Notes under the pieces: model-generated | What the model was told of the DNA's origin: nothing | The model's database searches: none | What the model saw: only the letters and a program-made list of their open reading frames with translations | Made by a program: the position numbers and the translations under genes | Source of the DNA: an uncultured Alistipes sp. | GTDB taxonomy: Bacteria; Bacteroidota; Bacteroidia; Bacteroidales; Rikenellaceae | Assembly: GCA_937880705.1 (NCBI GenBank) | Contig: CALGRZ010000068.1 | Location: 73,374-137,373 of the forward strand | Length of the DNA stretch: 64,000 nt | Reading direction: 5' to 3' | Shown: one piece after another, positions 52,200 to 62,141 of the stretch | How the letters are laid out: each line of letters begins with the position of its first letter | Numbering within the stretch: position 1 is the first letter of the stretch

Positions 52200-55178
52200 C
52201 TATTTAAGTGCCTTAATACGCGCCTTGGCCTCTGCAACGATGCCATCATCCTTGGGCGAGTAGCCATCGACAATACTCTGATAGGTAGCCCTCGCCTGGA
52301 AGCTATTGTCCATCTTGACCAGCACATCGCCCAACACCAGGAAGGCCTTTGCCTGCCAATACATCGAGCCTGACGTACCAAAGTCGTAGACCATCTGCTC
52401 GGTAGCAGCATAGTCACCCGACGAGAATTTATCGAGGATGAGGTAGTAGTAGGCCTCGGCACCCTCGACCGAAGCACGATCCTCGGCCAGAGCACCATAG
52501 AGCTTGTTGGCCTCCGCGCTCTTGCCCTCCCTGCGCAGAACGTGCGCCTTGGCAAGCGACGACTGGCGCAGTGCCCACTGCGTAGCATCATCCATCGCGA
52601 GCAGATCATCAGCCATACGCTTCACCGCCTCGTCGTCGCCACACAGCAGCGTAGCCTCGACATAACCCTCCGACGACAGAGCGCGCGTGGCCTCCTTCGT
52701 GGCGGCATCATAGAGGTCGCGGTAGGCCTTGGCCGACTCCTCATACATCTTATGCTCGAAGGTCATCGGCGCGTAGACACCAAGCACACGCTCGGTGTAC
52801 TGCGTCGTACCCTGCTGCAACAGCTCCTTCATCGTCGCCATCGCCGAATCGTTATCCTGACTCTGAACATAGCAGTCGCTCAAGTAGAAGAGTGCCTCGC
52901 TGCGATTATAACCCTTCGTGAAGGAGTCGAGGTAGTTCTCGAGCTTCTCGCGAGCACTCTGAAGCTCCCCCTCAAGATAGGCCGTCTTGGCCGCAGCAAA
53001 GGTGAGCGAGTCGCGCGCAGCACTGCTCATGTCGCTCTGCACACCGCTGCGCTCGGCATAGGCAAAGTACTCATCCACCCTACCCTCAGATACATATATC
53101 TCGCGAATACCACGCATAGCCTCAAGTGCAGCCGACGACTGCGGATCGTAGGCCACGACCTCCTCATAACAGCGACGAGCATCATCCCTGCGATTGATGT
53201 TGTAGTAGGCAAGACCCAGATCCGAAAGTGCAGCGATATAGAATGGCGAGGTGGTATCCGTGTCGACAAACTCCTGCAAGGTGGCAGCACCCTCCGAGTA
53301 ACGCTCTGCCGCGATATAGGTTCTGCCCAGCTCATACCATGCATCGTCAACGTAGTCGCCCTGATTGTCATCGACGATACTCTTCAGACGCTCGATCTTA
53401 CTCTTGGTCTTCTTCTCAATGCCGTCGACCATTGCCAGCTGATAGCGGGCATAGTTGCGGTGAACGGTAGCAGATGCCACCACCACGTTGTAGGCACGTC
53501 GTGCCTGCGTAAAATCGCGCAGAGCATATCGCGCATCACCCAGACGGTTGTGGGCATCGTACATATAGTTGTCACGCAACGCATACTCCTTCACGAAGCT
53601 GTCGAAGGCCTCGGCAGCCTCCTCCATACTCTTCTGCTGGAAGTGCGCATAGCCCAAGCCATAGTGTGCCATTGCATACTCCACCTCGCTCTTCGGGGCA
53701 CGACGTATGTAGGCGTTGTAGCACTCCAGTGCCGTAGCCATGTCGCCACGGGCATAGGCTACCTCACCCTGCCAATAGAGCACCAGAGCGTTATACTTCG
53801 GACTTATGTTGATCTGCTCGGCCTCATCCAGCAGTCGGGCAGCCTCATCCATATCACCCTCTTTGAAGGCATCCACAGCGCGGAACACAGCGACCTTCTG
53901 CAATGCAGCACGGATCTCGTTATCGGGGTTGGGGTGCTCCTTGATGGCTACATAGGCCGCATCGTAGTTCTTCGAATTATAGTAGGCCGCAATAAGCAAC
54001 GCCTTAACCTCGTCAGCATGCTCCGAGTCGGGATAGCGACCCAGGTAGCTCTGCAATACATTCACCGCCTCGTTAAACCTTCCACCACCCATCTCATACT
54101 TCAGGCGGCCATAGTTCAGCAGTGCATCCTCCGCGATGGTGGCATCGTAGCCTTCGACAGAGGCCAGCGCAAAGGCATCTGCGGCATGGCTCTTATCGCC
54201 CGTGCGCAAGTAGCTGTCACCAAGGTGGTAGGCAGCATTCTGCGTCAGCGCATCATCCCTCTCGCACACCCTCTTAAGAGGCTCCACAGCATCACCATAG
54301 CGCGCCATGCGGTAGAGCGAATAGCCGAGGATGTAGCTCTCCTGACGGCCCATCTTATCGGCGGGATAGCTCGATAAGTAGTGTATGGCCTTGGCGTAGT
54401 CACCCTTGATGAAGTGTGACTCGGCAACGACCCTCACCAAGTCATCGCGCGTAGCCGACGAGGCCGACTCGAGCAGATACTCGCCATGCTCGATAACGTA
54501 GTCGTAGTTATGGTTGCGGTACTCGATCTGCACCAGATAGTAGGGGGCGATATTGCGGTATGGCTCTCGGTTGACAAGCTGTTCGAAGCCCTGCTTGGCC
54601 TCATCGTATCGCTCGGTCGAGTAGTCTATGTAAGACATGTAGTAGAGTGCGTGGGGATAGTAGTCGCTCTGCTTCGAGATACGCGAGAAGTGCTCATCGG
54701 CCGTGAGGTAATCCCCCTTAAGGAAGCGCATGTAGCCCAAACGGACATCATAACGCTCCTTTTCGCGGGCATCCAGACCCTTGTACTTCACCTTCACGAT
54801 CTCCGTCTCGGCATCCTCCAGCCACCCCTCATCGCAGAGGTACGAGGCGAGCATAAACTGCATACGGTTGGAGTGCAGACCCGCGGGATACTGCTCCAGA
54901 TAGCCGAGCATCATCGCCTCGGCATCGGGCGTACCAAGCTCTACGACACAGCGCACAAGGTGGTAATCCACCCACTCCATATCGTAGCGGTTCTCCACAG
55001 GGTCAAGCTCCGAGCGCAGCCTCTTCAACGCCTGCTTCGCATCGGCCCAACGACGACGCTCGAGCAACTCCTCGGCTTGGTTGCGCATCCTATCGAGCTG
55101 GGGGTTGTAGCCATCGGCCGCCACAGGCACAAGGCTCACCATCCACAGCAGAGCAAGAGTTATAATTTTCCTTCGCAT
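52200..55178 (-). CDS. Large periplasmic TPR-repeat protein
   Basis: 992 aa; signal peptide MRRKIITLALLWMVSLVPVAA, then TPR or TPR-like repeats across almost the whole chain (for example YYMSYIDYSTERYDEAKQGF, YHLGDSYLRTGDKSHAADAF, YGLGYAHFQQKSMEEAAEAF, LGLAYYNINRRDDARRCYEE). No enzymatic domain. It should be a protein-interaction scaffold in the periplasm. The gene is first in an operon with the barrel and the Yip1-like protein, promoter at 55212-55205. BamD/PorW-like assembly roles are conceivable but unproven. Confidence 0.88.
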   Translation of the reverse strand: MRRKIITLALLWMVSLVPVAADGYNPQLDRMRNQAEELLERRRWADAKQALKRLRSELDPVENRYDMEWVDYHLVRCVVELGTPDAEAMMLGYLEQYPAGLHSNRMQFMLASYLCDEGWLEDAETEIVKVKYKGLDAREKERYDVRLGYMRFLKGDYLTADEHFSRISKQSDYYPHALYYMSYIDYSTERYDEAKQGFEQLVNREPYRNIAPYYLVQIEYRNHNYDYVIEHGEYLLESASSATRDDLVRVVAESHFIKGDYAKAIHYLSSYPADKMGRQESYILGYSLYRMARYGDAVEPLKRVCERDDALTQNAAYHLGDSYLRTGDKSHAADAFALASVEGYDATIAEDALLNYGRLKYEMGGGRFNEAVNVLQSYLGRYPDSEHADEVKALLIAAYYNSKNYDAAYVAIKEHPNPDNEIRAALQKVAVFRAVDAFKEGDMDEAARLLDEAEQINISPKYNALVLYWQGEVAYARGDMATALECYNAYIRRAPKSEVEYAMAHYGLGYAHFQQKSMEEAAEAFDSFVKEYALRDNYMYDAHNRLGDARYALRDFTQARRAYNVVVASATVHRNYARYQLAMVDGIEKKTKSKIERLKSIVDDNQGDYVDDAWYELGRTYIAAERYSEGAATLQEFVDTDTTSPFYIAALSDLGLAYYNINRRDDARRCYEEVVAYDPQSSAALEAMRGIREIYVSEGRVDEYFAYAERSGVQSDMSSAARDSLTFAAAKTAYLEGELQSAREKLENYLDSFTKGYNRSEALFYLSDCYVQSQDNDSAMATMKELLQQGTTQYTERVLGVYAPMTFEHKMYEESAKAYRDLYDAATKEATRALSSEGYVEATLLCGDDEAVKRMADDLLAMDDATQWALRQSSLAKAHVLRREGKSAEANKLYGALAEDRASVEGAEAYYYLILDKFSSGDYAATEQMVYDFGTSGSMYWQAKAFLVLGDVLVKMDNSFQARATYQSIVDGYSPKDDGIVAEAKARIKALK

Positions 55179-55204
55179 AGTATCATATATATATAATAGT
55201 CGGC

Positions 55205-55212
55205 CAAAGATA
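55205..55212 (-). promoter_or_regulatory. -7 box of the TPR-barrel operon
   Basis: TATCTTTG on the minus strand, 27 nt before the ATG; TTTG occurs 12 nt upstream of it rather than 19. Confidence 0.55.
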
Positions 55213-55291
55213 CGAATTTTTCGCCAAACTTACACTATACAAAGGAACGATTATTGCGCTAAAACCGATATATTAACCAAATAAAAACGAT

Positions 55292-55687
55292 ATGGTACTA
55301 AAAATCACTCTCTCGATGGACGACATGCACACCTTCCATCTCAACGATGGGCGCAACGTCAACGAACTAAATCCCAAGGAGCTACTCCTCTATGCCGCAG
55401 CCGACTGCGCGGGTCGCACCATTGTAGCACTACTTAAGGAGCATATCTCCGATGTCAAACTCTTGGAGCTGACCCTCGAAGGGACACTCTCCACACCCAG
55501 CGTGGTGGCCGAAAGTCGCTTCACGAGCTTCAACATCATCTACCACGCCGAGTGCCGAGCACTCAAGGAGCAACTCACAATCAGCCGGGCACTCAACCTC
55601 GCCCACGACAAATATTGCGGCTTGTTGCAGATGTTGCGCCGCATAGCACCCCTGTCGCACGAGATCTCGATAGTGACCACCGACTAA
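55292..55687 (+). CDS. OsmC family protein
   Basis: 131 aa, cytoplasmic. OsmC/Ohr fold with the two conserved Cys in AADCAGRTI (about residue 39) and DKYCGLLQM (about 109), and NPKELLLYA. Members reduce organic hydroperoxides, though many lack tested activity. It stands alone between the divergent TPR operon and the convergent TolC gene, whose stop codon nearly abuts. Confidence 0.88.
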   Translation: MVLKITLSMDDMHTFHLNDGRNVNELNPKELLLYAAADCAGRTIVALLKEHISDVKLLELTLEGTLSTPSVVAESRFTSFNIIYHAECRALKEQLTISRALNLAHDKYCGLLQMLRRIAPLSHEISIVTTD

Positions 55688-55688
55688 C

Positions 55689-56939
55689 CTACATATCAAG
55701 GGCTGTCACCCTGCGATACGAAGCAATAGCCACCGCATAGTCATACTGTGCGGTGATTGCATTTGTATAGATCTGCAACCAGCTCAACTGCGCCTGCAAC
55801 ACATCGAGTATTGTGGCTAAACCCTCGTTATAGGAGTAGGTGCTGATCTCGAGGTTCTCGCGCGCCAACTCCAGACTGCGACGTGTGGCCTCGACCCTCG
55901 ATCGGGTGGTCATCAGATCTGTCCAGCCATTACTCTCGGCCAGGGTCAGATCATCCTCCACGCTCTCCACCATAAGCTCTGCACGTTGGTGCGCACTACG
56001 CGCCGAGCGCACCGCCTGACGACGTTCACCAAAGTGGTAGAGAGGCGTAGTGAACGACATCAAAACACCCCCATCGAGCAGCGTACCGCCACCCTTAACA
56101 TGGGGCACCTTGGGCTGCATAATACCGTAGATATTCATATCCATGGATGGCATGAACTCGGCATTAACACCGCGTATATTCCAACGCGCCACACCCTCCT
56201 TGGCGACAGACTGCGCATACAAAGGATGACGTGATATAACACCCGTAACATCCTCTCTATCCGGCAGTAGCATACTATCCATAATACCCTGAACAAGTAT
56301 CACATCGCGCTGCGGGTCCTCGCCACACAACACATTGAAGTGGTGCAGTGCCACCAGATACTCCTGCTCTGCCGAGGAGTGTTGATACCTTGCATCGCTC
56401 AATCGCGACTCAACCTGCAACAGATCACCCTTGGCAGTATACCCCTCCTCGAAACGGCGCGCCACGACATCGCGCAGCGAGCTTACAATGTCCAAGTAGT
56501 CGGCAATAGCGCGGCGGTATATATCGGCACGCGACAGGCTCCAGTAAGCCACCTCCGCCTCATAGCGCACATCGAGCGAGGTCTGCTCCGCCGCAGCCAC
56601 GGCAGCACCATACTCGGCCTGGGCACGTTTGGTAGCAGATGCAATCTTGCCTCCGGCATATACGGTCATCGTAAGCTCGGGATTCATACTCCAGCCCCAG
56701 GGTCGCTCGATGCCCTTGTCGCGGAACGAAAAGTCCATCGTACGGTGCATCTTCAACCATGGTAACGCCTGTTTGCGCGCTCGTTTCAGGTCAGCCTCGG
56801 CACCCTCCACCGAGAGCTCCGCGATGGACAATGTCTGGTTGTATTGCTCAACTGCAATGTAATATTCATCGAGTGTAATCTGTGCCGTTGCCGACAGCGA
56901 GACTGCTAAAACAGCCAACATAAGTAGTAGACCTCTCAT
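55689..56939 (-). CDS. TolC family outer-membrane efflux protein
   Basis: 416 aa; signal peptide MRGLLLMLAVLAVSLSATAQ, then two repeats of the long helical/barrel motif (TLSIAELSVEGAEADLKRAR; ARNLELARENLEISTYSYNEG-type helices; GLATILDVLQAQLSWLQIYTNAITAQYDYAVA). Forms the outer-membrane exit duct. Its ATG overlaps the RND stop (ATGA), so it is the third gene of the efflux operon. Confidence 0.92.
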   Translation of the reverse strand: MRGLLLMLAVLAVSLSATAQITLDEYYIAVEQYNQTLSIAELSVEGAEADLKRARKQALPWLKMHRTMDFSFRDKGIERPWGWSMNPELTMTVYAGGKIASATKRAQAEYGAAVAAAEQTSLDVRYEAEVAYWSLSRADIYRRAIADYLDIVSSLRDVVARRFEEGYTAKGDLLQVESRLSDARYQHSSAEQEYLVALHHFNVLCGEDPQRDVILVQGIMDSMLLPDREDVTGVISRHPLYAQSVAKEGVARWNIRGVNAEFMPSMDMNIYGIMQPKVPHVKGGGTLLDGGVLMSFTTPLYHFGERRQAVRSARSAHQRAELMVESVEDDLTLAESNGWTDLMTTRSRVEATRRSLELARENLEISTYSYNEGLATILDVLQAQLSWLQIYTNAITAQYDYAVAIASYRRVTALDM

Positions 56940-59900
56940 AATCTTTGGATTTTAATGTTGTGCACAAGAGCGTATATCGCCGGTAGTACGACAAGCACCA
57001 AGAGTGTAGCCACAACAAGGCCACCCATGATAGTTGCAGCCATACCACCAAACATGGAGTCAAAGAGCAGAGGTACCATACCCAACACTGTTGTACCCGA
57101 GGCTGTTACAACGGGTATAACCCTATCGGCCGTGGCACGCACAACAGCCTCATGTGGCTCGACACCCGAGCGACACTGTTCGTTGATGCGCGAGATGAGT
57201 ATCACAGCACTCTTCACATTCATACCCACCAGTCCTAGCAGTCCGAGCAACGAGAAGAAGTCGAACATCTTGCCCGTGAGCCCGAGGCCAAGAACCACAC
57301 CTACGAAGATGAGCGGAATGGTAACCACGACCACCACAGCATCGCTCACACGGCCAAACAACAGCACGAGGACAACAAATATAAGTACCAGCGTCATAGG
57401 TAGTTGCGATGCAAGTGCAGCATTAGACTCCTCGCGGCTCTCCTCCTCGCCATAGAGCTTCATCCGATAGCCATTGGGCAGGGTTATCTCGCGCTCCACA
57501 TCCCGGCGCAACGCCTCGAGCAGAGCGATAGTATTGACACCTCGGCCGGGGTCACACTGCGCCTTCATCACACGCTGTCCGTCAATACGCTGTATCACCG
57601 ATCGACGAAAGCCGAAGTCAAACGAGGCGGCAGCCTGCTCCAACGAAAAGGCCCTTCCGCGCGCCGAGAATACAGGCATTGTTCGCATCGCCACAAGGGC
57701 GCTGTCGGCCATGGGCGTAGTGCGCAGAAGTATGGGCAGTTCGCTATCGTTCTCACGGAAGGTGCCCACGGGCATACCCTCGGTCGAAATCTCCAACGAA
57801 CGCACCATACCACCACGCTCAACACCGAGCCTCTGGCCCTTAATCTGCGAGTAACGGGGGCTCCACACAGCTACGCGGTTACCCCAGCTGTTGCGCACAT
57901 TGCGCACATCGTCACGTCCACGCATAATAGCCATGGCGTGAGATGCGAGCCTGCGCAGCGTATCAATATTATCGCCCACAAAGCCTATCTCGATAGTTGC
58001 ATCGGGCACGGGCGATAGCTTGAAGAGCGAGGAGCGCAGCCACACATCGGGCATACTCTCATCGACCCACCTATCCAGGCGTTGCTCAACCTCGGCCGTA
58101 ACACTCTTATCGTTCAGCTCAACGAGCACATTGCCATAGTTTGGTCGCTGGGCGTAGCTGCTACTTGCGAGGTAGTAGCGCGGTGGCGACCCACCCGCCA
58201 TGGTTGATACATGCACCACCTCCTCCTGACTCATCAACCACTCCGCAATACGCTCCAGACGCTCGGCAGTGGCCTCTATGTCGTACCCCTCGGGGAGTAT
58301 CACATCGGCACGGAAGTAGGGTTTCGAGAGTTGCGGAAAGAAGTTTTGGGGCATGCGACCCATGGCCCACAACGAGCCAACAAAAAGGAGCACTGCGGCT
58401 ACAACCGTGGCCCACCTGTGGCGCAGCACAACCTGCACAACACCACCAAACCACTTTGAACGGTTAACCACACCACCATCACGGCCACCACGCAGCAAGC
58501 CGACAGCCATGGCAGGCACCTGCGTAAGCGAGAGCAGCCAGCTGATCATCAGCGAGAGGGCGATAACCACAAACAGAGGGCGGATGATCTCGGCCACGGA
58601 TGACGGGGCAAGCTGAAGGGGCAGAAACGAGATAATGGCTATAAGCGTAGCGGCAAGCAGCCCCCAGCGAGGCTCGGTGGCACCTCTTACCACAGCCTCG
58701 GCGAGTGGCACACCTCTCCGAGAGAGCATCGTGGCATTATCCGTGACCACAATGGCGTTATCTACGAGCATGCCCATAGCTATGATAAATCCCGCGAGCG
58801 AGGTGCGGTTAAGGCCCTCACCCATGAAGAGCATCACCAGCAGCGTGGCCGTAAGCGAAAAGACTAGCGACGAGCCCACCACAACGCCCGAGCGCAAGCC
58901 CATAGTAAGCATGATGAGCAAGATGACTATTGCCAACGACTCCAGGATGTTGATAACAAAGTCGTTATTGGCCTTACGCGCTATCTCGTCTTCGGGGTAC
59001 AAAGAGACTATTTCGAGGCCGGCAGGAAGTCGCGCGGAGGCCACATCGAGCACCTCGCGCACACGCCTACCCACATCGACAATATCCCACTGCGGATCGG
59101 CAGCCACGGCCACAGCCACGGCATCACGGCCATCGACACGCAGTCGCAATGCAGAGGGCTCATGGTAGCGTTGTTCGACAGTTGCAATATCACCCAAACG
59201 ATACTGCTTACCATCCGACGAGGTGAGCAGCTGATTCTCAATATCGGCTATCGAGGAGTAGGCCGTGCCCTCCGAGAGCTCTATACGCAACTCACCGGCA
59301 CGCCATGTACCCAGCCCCACGATGGCATTTTGCTCGGAGATGGCTCGACTGATGGCTTCGGGACGAATATCGAAGGCTGCGAGGGTTGCAGGGCTGATGG
59401 TTATCTGCACCTCGGCTCGCTGCTCACCCTGAAGCAGCACCTTCGCGACACCCTCCACGGCATACAACGCCCTCTCCAGGTCACGGGCATAGCTTCGTAT
59501 TTCACTCCACGAGAAGCCACCATCCGAGGCCAGCGCATAGTAGAGGCCATAGACATCGCCAAAGTCATCAGCGACACTTATAGGCCCTGCGCCCTCGGGC
59601 AGGACACTCTCGACATTGGAGAGCCTACGTCGCAGCTCATCCCATATCTGCGGCACACGGCTCGCAGGGGTACCCGACAGCAGCTTAACCATCAGCTTTG
59701 CATAGCCAAAGTGCGACTCGGAGGTTATCTCATCGACACTACCCAACGTGCGCAACTCACGCTCGAGAGGTATGGCAACAAGCTGCTCAACCTCCTCGGG
59801 CGTAGCACCCTCATAGCGACATACCACCACGGCTGTCTTGATGGTAAAAGTCGAGTCCTCCCTCTTGCCCAACTTCACAAAAGCATAGATACCACCCATG

Positions 59901-59965
59901 AGGAGCAAGACGAGAAAGAGCCCCACTACCGAGCGGTGTGTGATGGAGTATTGCGAGATATTCAT
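56936..59965 (-). CDS. RND efflux permease
   Basis: 1009 aa, AcrB/HAE-like inner-membrane proton antiporter. N-terminal MNISQYSITHRSVVGLFLVL, twelve membrane helices, two large periplasmic loops. TM4 reads GMLVDNAIVVTDN: the first proton-relay Asp is kept but the second is Asn, a variant also found in other RND groups. TM10 has NVKSAVILISRINE with the relay Lys. Substrate unknown. Separated from the MFP gene by 13 bp and coupled to TolC. Confidence 0.93.
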   Translation of the reverse strand: MNISQYSITHRSVVGLFLVLLLMGGIYAFVKLGKREDSTFTIKTAVVVCRYEGATPEEVEQLVAIPLERELRTLGSVDEITSESHFGYAKLMVKLLSGTPASRVPQIWDELRRRLSNVESVLPEGAGPISVADDFGDVYGLYYALASDGGFSWSEIRSYARDLERALYAVEGVAKVLLQGEQRAEVQITISPATLAAFDIRPEAISRAISEQNAIVGLGTWRAGELRIELSEGTAYSSIADIENQLLTSSDGKQYRLGDIATVEQRYHEPSALRLRVDGRDAVAVAVAADPQWDIVDVGRRVREVLDVASARLPAGLEIVSLYPEDEIARKANNDFVINILESLAIVILLIMLTMGLRSGVVVGSSLVFSLTATLLVMLFMGEGLNRTSLAGFIIAMGMLVDNAIVVTDNATMLSRRGVPLAEAVVRGATEPRWGLLAATLIAIISFLPLQLAPSSVAEIIRPLFVVIALSLMISWLLSLTQVPAMAVGLLRGGRDGGVVNRSKWFGGVVQVVLRHRWATVVAAVLLFVGSLWAMGRMPQNFFPQLSKPYFRADVILPEGYDIEATAERLERIAEWLMSQEEVVHVSTMAGGSPPRYYLASSSYAQRPNYGNVLVELNDKSVTAEVEQRLDRWVDESMPDVWLRSSLFKLSPVPDATIEIGFVGDNIDTLRRLASHAMAIMRGRDDVRNVRNSWGNRVAVWSPRYSQIKGQRLGVERGGMVRSLEISTEGMPVGTFRENDSELPILLRTTPMADSALVAMRTMPVFSARGRAFSLEQAAASFDFGFRRSVIQRIDGQRVMKAQCDPGRGVNTIALLEALRRDVEREITLPNGYRMKLYGEEESREESNAALASQLPMTLVLIFVVLVLLFGRVSDAVVVVVTIPLIFVGVVLGLGLTGKMFDFFSLLGLLGLVGMNVKSAVILISRINEQCRSGVEPHEAVVRATADRVIPVVTASGTTVLGMVPLLFDSMFGGMAATIMGGLVVATLLVLVVLPAIYALVHNIKIQRL

Positions 59966-59978
59966 CTTCTCTCTTCGT

Positions 59979-61013
59979 TTAGTTAATAACCCTCACTCGT
60001 TGACCATCTTTAAGGCGGTAGACACCGGCCACAACCACCCTATCGCCCGAGGCCAACCCACTCAACACCTCGACGCTCTGCCTACCCACAGGCATGCCGA
60101 GCCTGACGGCTTGTTGGCGCACCCTATCGTCACCACCCACAACCCATACATAGTCACCACCCTCCATAGGGGCATAAATGGCCGTAAGCGGAACACTCAC
60201 CGCAAGGCTGTTGCTCTCGGCCATGGTCACCGTGGCTATGCAGGTCATGCCGGGCGTTATGCGGTAACGCTCCGGGTCGACATCCACCAATCGCAGCGAC
60301 ACCGGAAAGCCCAAAGCATCCGACGATGTACGGGCATAGCTCTTAATCACAGCATCGAAGTGTTGCCGTGGCCATGCATCGAACTCGACGGTAAAGGTTG
60401 TTGTGGGCAACGAGAGCTTCGTAACCACACTCTCGGGGGCAGTAAAGCCAATGGTGGTGCTCACGGGCTTGACAATGCGCACCACCGTCTCCCCCGATGC
60501 AACGCGCTGAAAAGCATCAGCATAGGTGCGCTCGATCACACCATCGAAGGGTGCTGTGATACGGGTATTGGCCAATAGATCAAGGCTATTTTCGTAGGCC
60601 GACAGAGCCTGCGCCACAGCACTCTCCAACGACTCTACCTCCTGCTGCGAGATAGCATCGTGCTGCAAGAGCCTGCGACCTCGCTCCAAACGTGACGAGG
60701 CCTCATCGTAGGCAGCCTTGGCAGCATCGACCTGAAGGCGCACATCCCTATCATCGAGCTCGGCAAGCACCTGCCCACGGCTGACATGCTCACCCTTGGC
60801 AACGGGGATATCCACAATGCGCCCCGCGATCTTAAAGGCGAGGTTCGAAGCATCATCGGCCGTGGTGAGAGCCGCAAAGTCGTGACTTATGGTATGCAGC
60901 GAGGTCGCCGTGACACACTTGACAACCTGCGGATGAGACTCCTCGGTAGTGGCAACGCGAGCACAACCCGTCGCCAATATCAGAGCTATGAGTATAGAGG
61001 TACGCATAAACAA
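59979..61013 (-). CDS. RND efflux periplasmic adaptor (membrane-fusion lipoprotein)
   Basis: 344 aa; lipobox LATGC, lipoyl half-motif (IVDIPVAKGEHVSRGQVLAELDDRD), coiled-coil hairpin (AKAAYDEASSRLERGRRLL...), second lipoyl half (ITAPFDGVIERTYA), beta-barrel and membrane-proximal domain. Links the RND pump to TolC. Its ATG follows a terminator-like hairpin by 2 bp, so expression of the whole pump may depend on read-through. Met3 is an alternative start. Confidence 0.92.
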   Translation of the reverse strand: MFMRTSILIALILATGCARVATTEESHPQVVKCVTATSLHTISHDFAALTTADDASNLAFKIAGRIVDIPVAKGEHVSRGQVLAELDDRDVRLQVDAAKAAYDEASSRLERGRRLLQHDAISQQEVESLESAVAQALSAYENSLDLLANTRITAPFDGVIERTYADAFQRVASGETVVRIVKPVSTTIGFTAPESVVTKLSLPTTTFTVEFDAWPRQHFDAVIKSYARTSSDALGFPVSLRLVDVDPERYRITPGMTCIATVTMAESNSLAVSVPLTAIYAPMEGGDYVWVVGGDDRVRQQAVRLGMPVGRQSVEVLSGLASGDRVVVAGVYRLKDGQRVRVIN

Positions 61014-61015
61014 AA

Positions 61016-61047
61016 AATTGACCGTTTCCTTGCGGAAGCGGTCAATT
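61016..61047 (-). terminator. Terminator/attenuator directly before the efflux operon
   Basis: On the minus strand a 9-bp perfect stem (61039-61047 with 61016-61024) continues with five more pairs (one G-U) to a 4-nt loop. TTTTTTG follows. The MFP start codon lies at 61013-61011, inside or directly after the U-run. No TAnnTTTG box was seen between the hairpin and the upstream gene. Confidence 0.8.
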
Positions 61048-61068
61048 ATCTTGCCAAAAGGGGAGCGT

Positions 61069-62136
61069 CTAAATATCGCGATGGCTGCGTTTATCTCGTA
61101 TCATACCACTCTCGAGGATGATAACACCAACCTCAGAGCGCATCATCGAGCGCAGGGTCATAGCATCGAGCGAGTAGCACTCCATGTCTAAAATATCGGA
61201 TAGGGCCACACAATCATCAGCCGTAAGCACAACAATTGCCTCTGTCGGATAGAGCTCTCGCAGCCTATCGATAGAACACATTGCACGGGCATTGAGCGAC
61301 TCACGGTCGCGCACACATAGCCACGCAACACGCCCCTCACGCATCAGTAGATGCTCGGAGCACTCCTCACCCATACTATCGAAAATCGTAAAATCGGCGA
61401 AGTGCAACTCCTCGTCGGGCAGACTCTCAAGGCGCGTGTCGACAACATCCCAGCCATCCCACCACTCCTCGGACGATGAATCGAACTCGCGCAGCTCGCC
61501 CGTGGTCTGATTTCGACAGATGAGCACACTGCGCTCGGCACTGCTCACTGCCTCTCTCTCGGCCATGACATCACCACGCAGATCCACCCCCACCTTGTAG
61601 GGCAGAAAGTCGATAATAGGCTGATGACGAAGCGCATATAGATTTATGGCCAAACCCAGTGCAAGCGCGATGGCCACCACCATCCACTCGCCACGCGAGG
61701 CCGTAGCATCAACCTTATCGGCTCGCCACAGCAGGGCTACAGCCACCAACAACGCCACATTCTTGGCAAAGGTAGCCCAAGGGCTCAACGTCACAGCATC
61801 GCCAAAGCATCCGCAATCACCAATGGGCAACAGCGTAGCACTCAACAATGTAATGACGGTAAAGATCGATATAAAGAGGGTCGTAAGCAGCAGCGTAAGA
61901 CGATAGCGGGCGCGCATAACAAGCGAGGCACCCAACGCGAACTCCACAACAGCCAGCACCACAGCGATAGGTAGAGCCAGAGGCAGGAGCACCTCCAAAG
62001 AGTAGGTAGCGAGGTACTTTTCCACAAATACAGATGTACCCACAGGGTCTACCGCCTTGACAAAGCCCGAGAAGATAAATACTCCTCCGACAAGCCAACG
62101 CAATAGTGTCAATGCTATGTTACGAAGCGACGGCAT
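61069..62136 (-). CDS. BT_3928-like membrane protein (MauE/DoxX-type domain plus thioredoxin-like tail)
   Basis: 355 aa. The first ~190 residues have five membrane helices with the MauE/DoxX signature (LLRWLVGGVFIFSGFVKAVDP, IGDCGCFGDAV with two Cys). The soluble rest is a degraded thioredoxin-like region (RSVLICRNQTTGELREFDSS..., AIVVLTADDCVALSDIL). Bacteroidetes carry this layout as BT_3928-type proteins, of unknown role, perhaps in periplasmic redox. Five bp after tmk, same strand; followed by the hairpin at 61016. Confidence 0.8.
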   Translation of the reverse strand: MPSLRNIALTLLRWLVGGVFIFSGFVKAVDPVGTSVFVEKYLATYSLEVLLPLALPIAVVLAVVEFALGASLVMRARYRLTLLLTTLFISIFTVITLLSATLLPIGDCGCFGDAVTLSPWATFAKNVALLVAVALLWRADKVDATASRGEWMVVAIALALGLAINLYALRHQPIIDFLPYKVGVDLRGDVMAEREAVSSAERSVLICRNQTTGELREFDSSSEEWWDGWDVVDTRLESLPDEELHFADFTIFDSMGEECSEHLLMREGRVAWLCVRDRESLNARAMCSIDRLRELYPTEAIVVLTADDCVALSDILDMECYSLDAMTLRSMMRSEVGVIILESGMIRDKRSHRDI

Positions 62137-62141
62137 ACTAT

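Noticed and set aside
52542..54377. 611-codon plus-strand frame opposite the TPR gene
   Set aside because: Shadow frame caused by biased codon use of the real TPR gene; no domain, signal or promoter. The same holds for the 407-codon frame at 50848-52071.
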